Below are positions 10,427-22,928 of a stretch of 64,000 nucleotides of DNA, one piece after another. A program made the position numbers and the translations under genes. The notes under the pieces were generated by a model. It was not told the DNA's origin. It did no database searches and saw nothing but the letters and a program-made list of their open reading frames with translations. This stretch comes from Oikopleura dioica (taxonomy: Eukaryota > Chordata > Appendicularia > Copelata > Oikopleuridae). How positions within the stretch are numbered: the first letter of the stretch is position 1; every line of letters starts with the position of its first letter. The DNA lies in NCBI GenBank assembly GCA_907165135.1, contig OU015567.1, positions 10,359,001 through 10,423,000 of the forward strand, read 5' to 3'.

Positions 10427-12645
10427 ATGGCAAATTCGAATTCGGATAATGAGCTGGAAATGGAAGTCATCAAAGAAGCGCGCTTAGAAAAAGAATCGAT
10501 TGTTGAGCCACAGAAATCAGTAGATTTGAAAGACTCGGACGAAGACTCAGATGAGCAAGATTCAGATGACGACGAAGATATTCTAACGACGGGAACAGTG
10601 GTGAAGGAAGCCGACATTCTCATTCACCCCCGTGGCGGTTGTCCGATTCATCCATTCAGAAAAACGTTCAAGGAGAAAAAAGTCATCGCGAAGAATGAAA
10701 AGTTCTGCGAAAAATGCTTCTGCTACATTTGCGACATTGAGTGAGAGAAAAAGCTGGTTTGTCATTCTACATTTCTTTCAGGGCATCAAAATGCGATTAT
10801 TGGACCGATGCAAAAGTACGTCATTGTAATGCGTACCACACGAAAGACGGGCTATGGAGATTTATTCGCGAGAAATATAAAGAGCGAAAAGCGAAGAAAG
10901 AAAATCTGTTGGCAATTAAACGAGATCTCCATGAGGTAAATTGGTCTTACGTAAAAGATAAACCTGTTCTTTAGCAGCGGAAACGTAAGCGACCCGAAAC
11001 ATCAAAAGCTGCATCAGTCATTGATCTTGCAGACCTCGAAGAAAAAATGAAAAAATTAGAAGAAGTTAGGGTTCAAAAAGAGAAAGAACGACTCAAGCGA
11101 AAGGAAGAAGAACGACAACAAAAAATCCAAAACCAAGAAGCGTTTACTTACCAAACTCATGAAGCATTTGAAGCCTATGAATCTACTGCACCGCCAGCTG
11201 CTGGAGTTACCTTGAATGATACAGAAACACTTCCAGACTTTTCTAAAACTCAGCCTGCAAAGCCAAAGGTAAAAACACATTTTAACGTTTCAGTTTCAAA
11301 TGTTACTATTTCAAGATTCAAATGAAGATAAATTTCTCCAAATCACTAGGCCAAAGCTCAGAACAGATTGATCAGGATGACAATGACGGTCTGACAGACC
11401 CATCTGCTCCAAAGAAAAAACGGCCTGAGGAGAAGAGCTCTGAAGAATCTCCAGAAAAGTCAATTGCCCTTGCAAGAGTTCGAAATGCGAGTGGAAAGTC
11501 AGGAGAGTACTCAGATCTACCGCATACGGCGGTGGCACTTCCAGAAGATCAACTCAAACCTGCTGGTTCTGGTCTTTCAAACTCAAGTCTGAGCCATTTG
11601 CAGCAATGGCTCGCATCAACAAAACACAACGCTAACCTTGAACTAAAGAAAGCCCAGGAAAATTTAAAGGCGATCGAAGCGCCTGGAAGATCAACTGCTC
11701 ACTTCAAAAGCTCAGCGGTATTCGATTCCAGAGAGTTTATGATGAGAAGGAAGACGCAAGCAAAAAGAATGAGCCAAAAAGTTTCATACGTCGATTCCAT
11801 TTAATTACAATCAACGAGGCGGAGGTCCACCATCAAGGGGATTCGTTGATCGAGGACGAGGAGCACCGCTGGGAAGGGGAGGTATTCGATTCGACATTCG
11901 TGGACGCGGTGGAGGATCCAATACAAGTGGAGGAACAAGTCAAGGTGGATTCACTTTCCGTGGAAATAATTCGCGAGGTTTTCCCAACCGCGGTGGGCCG
12001 CCTTTACGAGGAGTTCCGCCCGTCAATCATCGTGGAATGCCATTTTCTAATCGAGGAGGACTCCCTCAAAGAGGCCACCCAAATTTGAGAGGTGATTCTT
12101 TCAGAGGAGGAAGGCCGCCATCAAGAGGCGATTTTGGACGAGGAAGAGGGAATGGATTTTCTTCCCGCGGCGGCCCCGGATTTTCTCGTGATCCACCGCG
12201 GCGGGAATCATACGAAGAAGAAAATCGTCCTCGATATGGAAGTGCTCCAAATCCTCGTCGAGGGCCTTCCTCTTATACAAGCTCGAACACTGGTCAAAGA
12301 AGACGAGAAAACGACAGGACACAAGGCGATTACTCCCGTGGAGGTCAACGAGATCATCTGTCGTCGCGTGATAGTCGCCCAAATTCAACTCGGAACGTTC
12401 CGCGATTTGACGAAGGAAGAATCGACCGCCCCATGGGACGACGCAGCGGTCCTCACTCAAGCGCCTATGATCAGCTTCTGCAGGACGTCGATAAGCACCG
12501 TGAAATCTCAAAGAAAAAACAATGGGAAAATTCAAAACTCGATCGAGACATTCAAGCAGAACTGCGGCGAACGGAAAGAAAATCTGAGCCTATTTTACTT
12601 GGTGAAGTAAAGGTCGCTGAACCAGAGACGTTTGGAAAATGGTAA
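10427..12645 (+). CDS. Cys-rich zinc-binding and RGG-repeat RNA-binding protein, one frameshift
   Basis: Exons 10427-10740, 10782-10935, 10975-11268 and 11316-12645. Residues about 60-150 hold a conserved-looking zinc-binding patch: EKFCEKCFCYICD, then CDYW and HCNAYH with a run of basic residues. An acidic N-terminal tract, a coiled coil (11047-11150) and a serine-rich linker follow. The last 260 residues are an RGG/RG-rich tail (12000-12350) ending AEPETFGKW, typical of RNA-binding proteins. The linker frame ends at 11804 while the RGG frame begins just before; a one-base change in the A run at 11775-11779 would join them, so I treat them as one gene. I do not recognise an orthologue, though the Cys patch recalls uncharacterised RIN13-like proteins. 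Likely nuclear, by composition only. Confidence 0.65.
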
Positions 12646-13008
12646 AAGAGCACTGCCGCGCGAGATATCGAAGGAATGGTGACACTTTTTCGCGAAATGT
12701 CCCAACCAGCGAACGAAAAATCGAGAGAGCTTGTTCAATCACTGGTCCAGATATTTCATTTATTGATTTAGTGAATAAGTTATTTATATCGTCACCAAGA
12801 GAAGCCAATTTAATCCATCTTTTTCCTTACCAAAAATTGTAATTAAAATTTTATAACATAATTCAGAGAAGTAGAAGTCTTTAATAAGATCGAGATAACT
12901 TTTTGTAGCTAAATTCAACCTAAAGTCTTTAGGCTAAAGACATGATGATATTTTACTCTGTATATATTTTGATATCCAACGTTATATAAAAATATTTCTT
13001 TCCATAGA
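12646..13008. other. intergenic with candidate trans-splice acceptor
   Basis: AT-rich spacer between two plus-strand genes. It ends in TTTCTTTCCATAG at 12996-13008, immediately before AATGG of the next gene, again the arrangement expected for trans-splicing. No other feature seen. Confidence 0.45.
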
Positions 13009-13535
13009 ATGGCAGACGCTGCTCGAAAGCGACTGGCAAAAGAGGTGAAGCAGTTGAAGAAAAAACCACTTGACTTGATCTGGACTGAACCAGATCCAGC
13101 GAACATCCAAGAGTGGCACTATTGCTTCGAGGGACCGAAAGATACTCCGTACGAAGGCGGCTTCTATCATGGTGTTTTGAAGTTCCCCAACGAGTACCCT
13201 TTCAAGCCGCCTGCAATCTATATGTACACGCCAAATGGACGATACAAGCAAAACACTCGAATTTGGTACAGACTTATTGAAGAGCGACTGATTTATTACT
13301 CAATTCTAGCACTTCGTTCTCCGACTTCCATCCCGAGTCCTGGCAATCGACGCAAACCATTTCAACAGTGCTAGTTGGACTCCTCTCTTTCATGACTGAG
13401 GAATGCCCCAACGCCATCGGGGGCATGCAAGAATCCAAAAGTGAACGAAAGAAGATGGCCAGGGAATCTGGTGCCTTCAACAAACGGAACGAAAAGTTCT
13501 GCAAGCTCTTCCCCTATCTTCTAGAACGAATGTAA
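13009..13535 (+). CDS. UBE2J2-like ubiquitin-conjugating enzyme without membrane anchor
   Basis: E2 enzyme of the UBC6/UBE2J2 group. Two exons (13009-13265, 13310-13535) give 160 residues. The UBC fold is recognisable from EWHYCFEGPKDTPYEGGFYHG and FPFKPPAIYMYTPNGR-type sequence, followed by the active-site Cys86 in RICTSFSDFHPESW and the STVLVGLLSFMTE helix. The protein stops at KLFPYLLERM, exactly where UBE2J2 proteins continue into a linker and a C-terminal transmembrane helix; none is present. Its neighbour 490 bp downstream is a full-length anchored copy, so this is a tandem duplicate that would be soluble rather than ER-anchored. Active-site residues look intact, so it may still be catalytic. 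Confidence 0.88.
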
Positions 13536-14026
13536 ACAATCCTGACAATCATCCAGCTCAATAATGTTCCCATTTCGCTTTTATACTGATCCCTTTCCAC
13601 TTTATCTGGACGTGCGTGTGACTGTAACGAAATAACTCTAAAATTTAATCACTCTATTTAGTCACTCTAAATACGAACTACAATTCATTGAAAAAAAAAA
13701 CGCTTAACTCTTCAGGAAAAACCTAATGCTCAAGCAGTATTATCACATCCGCGTTCAGACTCCTTTTAGTGCTTCATATTAAACTTCTTTTCTTCCCTCT
13801 ATGATTGAAACCTCATCTCGTGTAATTGAAAACAACTGAAAAACAAATTGAAAACAAGTTGTTAATTCATTGTGATTGAAAACTCTGCCACCAGAAACGC
13901 TATTCACCTAATCGGACAATAAATTTGTGATTATTATCTATCTAAACAAACTGGACTACTTCGCTTTCAATGATCAATAGTTCTGTCTTGAAATTTAGCT
14001 AAAATGATTTTATACTTTGAAGATAA
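13536..14026. other. intergenic
   Basis: AT-rich spacer between the two E2 genes, with AATAAA near 13919-13924. No coding sequence or repeat found. Confidence 0.45.
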
Positions 14027-15052
14027 ATGGCGGCCCAAAGACGCCAAGGACATGTGAGCGCGTTGAATCGCCTGAAGAACGATTATGCACGACTAAAGAA
14101 AGACCCAATTCCTTTGATTCATGCAGAGGTGAGTTGGCTTTTATACGCGCTAGGATCCACATCCTATTCTATGAGAAAGAGATAATAATGAAATAAAACT
14201 AAGCTTTTTTGTTTTTATGTCCTTCGCAGGAAGGAAATCTTGTCAGAGGCGTGTTTGCAATAATACCGTAAAATAAACGAAAGAGACCAAATGAGTACTT
14301 CAGCCCGACCCGGCAAATATGTTAGTATGGCATTACTGTGTAATCGGGCCGCCGCATACTGCCTACGAAGGAGGCTATTTTCACGGGAAACTTCAATTCC
14401 CGCCAGAATTTCCATTCAAACCTCCTTCAATCCTGATGATGACTCCCAACGGCCGTTTCAAAATAAATCAGAGACTATGGTAACTTTGTATTCTCTTCCT
14501 TGATTGCAACAAAAATTTGTAGCCTTTCCATATCAGATTTTCACCCAGATAGCTGGAATCCAGCCTGGTCAGTCGGAACAATTTTAAATGGGCTTCTTTC
14601 ATTTATGGTCGAGGAAGCAACAACATATGGATCCATCGAAACCCCCAACGCAGTCCGCCAGCGATTAGCAAGAGATTCAGGCGCAGAAAACTTGCGTAAC
14701 GAAAAGTTCTGCGAGTTGTTCCCCGAGCTTGTCGAAGAGATAAATTCAAAACTTGAAAAGAGAAGAGCGCAGACAAAGCCAATACCAAAGCCAGAGAAAG
14801 AGTCAGAAGAAACAACCAAGGAAGCAACAAATGCCACAGCGGATTTAAGGGCCGCTGTCAAGCAAGAACAGGGACTCTCAAACTTGGCAATTTTCGCGAT
14901 GATCACCCTTTTAGCGTTATCGGCAGGCGTCGTAAGTAACGTATGTATCTTTTACGACGTGATTGTGGTCGTAAACATTTATCAGACTTAAAACTGACAT
15001 GAACAATCGGACACTAACGCGGATTTTTTAGATTCTTTATGGAGAGAGCTAG
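14027..15052 (+). CDS. UBE2J2: UBE2J2, tail-anchored ubiquitin-conjugating enzyme
   Basis: ER-membrane E2 of the UBC6/UBE2J2 family, which works in ER-associated degradation. Exons 14027-14128, 14304-14479, 14523-14931 and 15032-15052 join in phase for 235 residues. The N-terminus (LNRLKNDYARLKKDPIPLIHAEP) matches the family, as do WHYCVIGPPHTAYEGGYFHG and MMTPNGRFKINQRLC with catalytic Cys93, then SISDFHPDSWNPAWSV. A charged linker rich in Lys and Glu leads to a hydrophobic tail, NLAIFAMITLLALSAGV, ending in six residues ILYGES: a classic tail anchor. LCLAT1 starts 115 bp downstream on the same strand, so the two probably share an operon of ER proteins. Confidence 0.93.
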
Positions 15053-15152
15053 TCTGTATTCTGTCATTATTCTCACTCTGTCTCGTCTCTTCAACATTTT
15101 CTATAAAAACAATCGAAAAAAAACTATCATAGTTTTCACAACTAAAGTGACT

Positions 15153-15167
15153 TCTTTTCACGTTCAG
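15153..15167 (+). promoter_or_regulatory. candidate trans-splice acceptor before LCLAT1
   Basis: TTCTTTTCACGTTCAG ends directly at the LCLAT1 ATG (15168), 115 bp after the UBE2J2 stop. A pyrimidine-rich tract and AG abutting the start codon leave no room for an ordinary 5' UTR, which is the hallmark of spliced-leader addition inside an operon. Confidence 0.55.
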
Positions 15168-16571
15168 ATGAAAAATGAGAGTGTGGACGTAGAACACAGA
15201 CCTCTAGGTCGAGTTGGTGGTGCGCTCTTCTGCTTTCTGATCTTCATAACTTCATTTTATGGTGCAATATTTCTACTTGGCCCATGTTTTGCGTTAATTT
15301 ATATTTGGCCCTGGTTGTACAGAAGAGTTGTTGATCGGATTGTTGCGTTTTGGCTAATTTTTCCCATTGGTGAGTTCGACTTTTCATCCTATAATAATCT
15401 TGTTATTAAGCCTTGCTCGAAAAGGTCTTTCGTGTCCAGTTTTTTGTCAAAGGCGATGGGTTCAACTACATGGAACGAACTGTCATCATTCTCAATCATC
15501 GAACTCGTGTGGATTGGATGCTCTTTTGGCCCTGTCTGTTTCACTGTGCCCGATTGCGAAAGTTGAAGATCGTTCTAAAGTCCGACTTGAAGTACATCCC
15601 TGGCCCAGGATGGTTAGTCTTTTATCACTTATTAACAATAATGACGCGTCTTTCCCCAGGGCGATGCAGGCGGCGGGTTTTATTTTCCTTGACCGAAAGT
15701 GGGAAAGAGATCGACCACATGTTGAAGATTTACTTCATTACTTCAATGATCCGGACATCAACGAGCCACTTATTTTGCTTATGTTTCCTGAAGGAACTGA
15801 CTTGACAGAGAACACGAAGTCAAGGAGTGACAAGTTCGCTGATAAGCAAGGACTTCCAAAGTACGATTACGTTCTTCATCCAAGGTAATAAACTCGCCTT
15901 TTCGGTTAAATAACTATTGATAATAGAACTACTGGGTTCACGCACTTGGTAAAACAGCTGACGGAAGCTAATGCCATCGATTCTATTCATGATATCACTG
16001 TTGGATATCCAGCCGGGTTGATAAGAGATGAAAACGACCTTATCGACGGCAAAATGCCTAAAGAAGGTATTTAGTAAAACTTGGCTAAGATTTTGACTGA
16101 TTTCAGTCCATTTCTCTATCACGCGTCATCCGGTCGACACTCTGCCAACATCGGACCAGGATCAAATGTCCACTTGGCTCAACGAAAAATGGCGATTGAA
16201 AGAAGAGAAACTAAAAAAATTTTACACAGTCGATCGAAAATTCAACGATACTCGCCAACCGTACTGGGATAAAAGGACGATTAGCATTTGGATCGCTCTT
16301 GTTTTCTGGCCCTCTTTCACGTAAGATCAAGCTTTGAATCATTTCAGTAGTGACACAATGTTTCAGTGTTGTTTGCTCTTATGGCCTCATTGTGAGCCAT
16401 ATGCTCAAGTGGTACGGACTCGGCTCCATTGTCTTCTATATATTCGCTCTCAGAGCAAACGGGGGTGTAGAAAAGCTAGAGATGGCCGTTTTCCAAGCTC
16501 TTCATCACAAAAAGTAAAGTTTACTACGGCAACAAAATTTTATATTTTTCTTTAGTCCGAAAGAAGATTAA
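15168..16571 (+). CDS. LCLAT1: lysocardiolipin acyltransferase-like (AGPAT family)
   Basis: Membrane acyltransferase that remodels cardiolipin and related phospholipids at the ER. Seven exons (15168-15369, 15411-15612, 15660-15884, 15927-16066, 16107-16320, 16367-16513, 16556-16571) give 381 residues, close to the usual size. Motif I is NHRTRVDW (the catalytic HX4D) near residue 95, followed by GPGWAMQAAGFIFLDRKW, motif III FPEGTDLTEN with SR near residue 179, and YVLHPRTTGF. Hydrophobic segments lie at residues about 20-60 and near the C-terminus (16280-16450), as in LCLAT1/ALCAT1. The end HHKNPKED has the basic/polar character of an ER-retention tail. Last exon is only 16 bp. Family is certain; LCLAT1 rather than AGPAT5 is favoured by the DRKW and TDLTEN context. 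Confidence 0.92.
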
Positions 16572-17055
16572 TCAACGAGTCCCGAACTGAAAAAATAACT
16601 GCTTCTTTGTAAATAGCGATTTCCTGTCTTCTTCAACTCAGTGCACAGTTCCATTTTTGTCCATAAACTATATTTTATCGCAAAGTCCACCTGTTTTTAA
16701 ATAGTACTTGTACCTATATATTTTTATAAAGCATCTTGACAGATAATTTCTAAAGGAATCCTGAGAGCGCAATAATCAGCTGCTCGTCGCGTTTTTACCT
16801 ATTTTCTTCCAAGCACCAATTTATGAAATTATAATCCTTTGTAGTTTCCTTTCTTTCACGAGCCTGTTTTCTAATCATGGCTATTTCCCGGTTTTATATT
16901 TTCCTTCAACGTGATTTTACCTTTCTTTTTACTATTTCCATTTATTCGTGTTCATGTTTTGTTTAGTGTCCAAAATTCTGATTTGTAGCACAAAACTTCA
17001 ATCCTTGCCTTTCATAAACACCTCTTCAGTTTTGTATTTCAGAAAAAAGTAAAAA
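16572..17055. other. intergenic, upstream of COPG
   Basis: AT- and T-rich. A TATTTCAG ending at 17042 lies 13 bp before the COPG ATG and may be a trans-splice acceptor. Nothing else recognised. Confidence 0.4.
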
Positions 17056-19820
17056 ATGCATAAAATGGGTAAAAAAGACGAGGAGGCGGGAAACCCCTTT
17101 CAAAATGTTGACCGCTCAACCGCACTCCAGGAAGCTAAAAAGTTCCACGAAACCCCACTCCGACCAAGACTCTGCTCGGAAACTTGCACCAAGGTTATCT
17201 ATCTTGCAAACCAAGGTGAAGAATTCACTACAACAGAAGCAACCGACTTTTTCTTTGCCATGACCAAACTCTTCCAAAATAACGATATCACTCTCCGTCG
17301 TATGTGCTATTTGACTATCAAAGAGCTCTCTAAAATGACCGAACACGCTTTTATCATGACCCAGTCGCTGACCAAAGATATGAACGGCAGTCAAGATCTT
17401 TTCCGACCAGGTGCTGTCCGAGCTCTTTGCTCGATTACAGATCCCACTACTCTTCAGTCGATCGAAAGATACATGAAGCAAGCTATTGTTGATAAGAACA
17501 CAGCTGTTGCATCCGCCGCACTCATTTCTTCTTTCCATCTCTGTGACAGAGCCTACGATATCGTTAAACGATGGGCAAATGAAGCACAGCAAGCTAGCAG
17601 CTCCGACAACCAAATGGTGCAATACCACGCTTTGGGTCTCCTTCACCACTTGAGAAAACGAGATCCTCTTGCCATCGAGAAGCTCGTCGTCAAGCTCTCC
17701 CGAAGTGGCCTCAAGTCTCCCTTGGCCTACACTCTTTTGATCAGAATCGCCGCCAAGCTTCTCGCCGAGGATGACGATCGAACAGCTCTTTTCGATTTTA
17801 TTGAGTCCTGCTTGAGAAACAAAAACGAAATGGTTGTTTATGAAGCCGCAAGTGCCATCGTCAACATGAAAAACATCACTCACAAAGAGATCGCTCCAGC
17901 TGTTTCAGTTCTCCAACAATTTTGTGGCTCTCCAAAGCCAGCCCTTCGATATGCTGGTGTACGATCGCTTAATAAGGTTGCGATGAAGCACCCATCTGCA
18001 GTTACTGCTTGCAATTTGGACTTGGAGAACCTTATCACCGACTCTAACCGATCCATCGCCACTCTTGCTATCACAACTCTTCTGAAGACTGGATCAGAGT
18101 CCTCTGTTGAGCGCCTCATGAAACAGATCTCCAATTTCATGTCGGAGATCTCAGACGAATTCAAGATCGTCGTTGTCGAAGCTGTTTCTGCGCTTTGTGC
18201 AAAATACCCACGAAAACACTCTGTTATGATGGAGTACCTTTCCAAGATGCTTCGAGACGATGGTGGATTCGACTACAAGAAAGCCATCGTTAACTGCCTC
18301 ATTACTATCATTTCCGAGTCCCCTGAGTCCAAAGAACTCGGCCTCATGCAGCTTTGTGAATTCATCGAAGATTGCGAACACACCTCTCTCGCTACTCGAG
18401 TTATCACACTGTTGGGCGACCAGGGTCCACTATGTGCTAATCCTTCAAAGTTCATCAGGTTTATTTATAACCGAGTCATCTTGGAAAACGAAGTTGTTCG
18501 AGCTGCTGCGATCTCTGCTCTTGCTAAGTTTGGAGCTGTCCGAGAGCTTACAGGAATGTTTATGCGCTAGAATATTTATTTCTTTATTTTCGGCAGCTCA
18601 AAAACTCTATAAAGACTCCGTTCTCACTCTCCTCCACAGATCCATGGTCGACGAAGACGATGAAGTTCGAGACCGAGCAACTTTCTACTACCATATCCTG
18701 AAGCTCAAGGATGATAAGCTCAACTCTCAGATGATCATCAACGGTCTCGTTGTTTCTCTCCCAGCACTAGAGCGACAACTTGCTGGTTACCTCGAAGTCT
18801 GCCCAGAAGAACCATTTGATATGAAGACTGTTCCTGTCATGGCAGTCAAGGAAGAAGTCGAGAAGCAAGCTACTGCTACTAAAAAGAAGGAGCCAAGCCG
18901 TGATGAGATCTACGCCGAAGAACTTTCGCGCATCCCTCAATTCGCTGCTCTTGGCCCTCTGTTCAAGTCCTCCGCTGAGCAGAAGCTCACCGAAGCCGAG
19001 ACAGAGTACCAAGTTTCCGTTGTCAAGCACACCTTCCTCAACCACATGGTTCTCCAGTTCAACTGCGCCAATACGCTCAACGACCAAGTTCTCAAAGATC
19101 TTACGATCGAGGTTGAAGGCGCTGATGGATACGAACCCACAAGCTACATTTCTACGGAAGAACTTGTCTACGGCACTCCTGGAAAAACCTACTGCATTAT
19201 GGATCTACCAGAAGCCGATGAAGTTTGCGCTTCCAGCTTGAGCTGTCAGATGAAATTCATCGTCCACGACTGCGACCCCAACACTGGAGACGTCGATGAA
19301 ACCGGTTATCCAGATGAATACGTTATTGATGATATCGAAATTTCCGTCGGAGATCATATTCAGGTAAATCATTTCTTATAAACTACGAGCTCACTTTTCG
19401 ATCAGAGAGTGCTTAAACCTAACTTCCCCGCTTCCTGGGAAGAAGTCGGTGACGAGCATGAACTCGAAGAAACCTATCATCTTTCTGAAATCGGCACTCT
19501 TGAAGAAGCTGTCAAACAGATCATCACATTCCTCGGCATGCAGGTTTGCAAGATATTTTTTAAAAACAGTTTTCAATTATTTATAGCCATGTGAGAGGAG
19601 TGACAAAGTGCCAGAAGGAAAAGTTCACCATGTTCTTATTCTCAGCGGTGTTTACAGAGGTGGCCATGAGATCCTCGTCAGATCGAAGCTTGTTCTCAAG
19701 GTAAGAAATCAAGACTTGCTTCGAGAAACTATCATTATTCAGGACGGTGTTCAAATGCAATTGACCGTGCGTGGAACAGATCCAACTTCAGTCGCTGTTG
19801 TTGCATCGGCGATCGCCTAA
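17056..19820 (+). CDS. COPG1: coatomer subunit gamma
   Basis: Gamma-COP, a large subunit of the COPI coat for Golgi-to-ER and intra-Golgi vesicles. A long first exon (17056 to about 18535) and exons 18597-19363, 19406-19543, 19587-19700 and 19743-19820 give about 858 residues. Near-identical family stretches include [34 protein letters not shown] and [16 protein letters not shown] in the alpha-solenoid trunk, LGPLFKSS before the appendage, and [13 protein letters not shown] at the end. The first intron does not fit GT-AG: the product needed is KFGAQKLY, obtained only with a shifted or GA-AG-type junction around 18532-18598. The coding strand has a strong C/T third-position preference. A start at 17065 (MGKKDEE) is also possible. 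Confidence 0.96.
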
Positions 19821-20663
19821 ATTAGTCAAAATTCTATCTATCTATTTTTATTTGTATCATTATTTTCCAGTGCAATACCATTCGTCCCTTCCTTTCAGTT
19901 CTTCGATATATCTGCTGTTTTCCCTGTAGCGTCTTCTTTACTTCAAGAGGCAATTAGATTACATTTGGGTTAAATTTTATGAAGTAAGATGATGTCTGAT
20001 GTGGATAACAGGTCAAAATCCAAAGATACTCTACAAGTGCAAATATATCGAAATTTACCTTGACACAAATAAAATGTGATAAGTCGCAAGACTACTTATG
20101 TAAGAATCAGTTGTGATCATTGTGTAGAAAAATATTCGAGGGGCAAGGCAAAAAACGGATAGCTGTAAAGCTGCAACTTAGTCTTTCAATACTTTTTACG
20201 CAGTTTGCATACAGTCTACCAACTTGCTAGTGAAAGAGAGCAGGCAATCGTGATGAGCTTCAGCTTCGAATTAAGCCCGTTATCGTACGAAACTAGGGAA
20301 GGGTCCAGAAATGTAGACGTTGCATTAACATTAGACACAGTTCGATGAGAATATTACATGTGTGAAGCTACGTAAAATATCGCGTTTCTCCTGCGTCAGC
20401 TTTAGTTTATAATTTTTAATCATTTCTGGCTCCTTCTTTGACCTCCGACAAAAGGTATTTTTTGTGACCATTTAACGAACTTTTATTGGGCGTGACCTGA
20501 TTTCGCCACTAATTGTTTTGGCTGTTAGAGAGAGTGATGATATTTAGCTTGAAGTTTTTGATATTTGACTAGAAGTCTTTTCGAGTGCTTTTGTGCATCT
20601 GTTTGACTTCTTTGTGCGCGAGAAAGATTGTATTTTGACGAGTTTTACTTTTCAGGAATTCAT
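19821..20663. other. intergenic, COPG to PFKFB
   Basis: About 840 bp without a recognisable gene. An acceptor-like TTTTACTTTTCAG ends at 20655, nine bases before the PFKFB ATG. No repeat or RNA gene seen. Confidence 0.45.
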
Positions 20664-22609
<1,946 letters not shown>

Positions 22610-22928
22610 TAGAATCTTAACCTACCCATCTAGACTTTTCATTCTGTAGACCTCAAGAACCTGTATTTTACGAAAATCCGAAAGACTCCGCTTTCATGCC
22701 ATAGTGTCCATGTAACCAATTTTACTTTCTGTATCAAGATTTCAACGCAAGTCCAAAACTATGATATTTTGTTTATAACTGTTTCCGTCATAGAGCCTAT
22801 ACTATACATAAATTTCTGTATCTATTCTTTGAATAAATCTATTCCAAAAATATCACATCAGTGTCTGATCAAGAATTGATCGCACACTTTTTGGTCTTTA
22901 CCATAAACTTGGTATTGTAAGTTTCAGA
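22610..22928. promoter_or_regulatory. PFKFB polyadenylation region and REV3 trans-splice acceptor
   Basis: AATAAA at 22832-22837 is a likely PFKFB polyadenylation signal. GTAAGTTTCAG ends at 22927, one base before the REV3 ATG, so REV3 appears to have no room for an encoded 5' UTR and is probably trans-spliced. Same-strand spacing of 319 bp allows, but does not prove, an operon. Confidence 0.5.

Noticed and set aside
11805-12036. Separate gene starting at the internal ATG 12037
   Set aside because: The RGG frame is open well upstream of that ATG and abuts the previous frame within an A run, so a single gene with a one-base error is simpler.
17116-17883. Long minus-strand ORF (255 codons) opposite COPG
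   Set aside because: It is the mirror of a strongly biased coding exon; the composition is not protein-like and it has no start context. COPG on the plus strand explains it.
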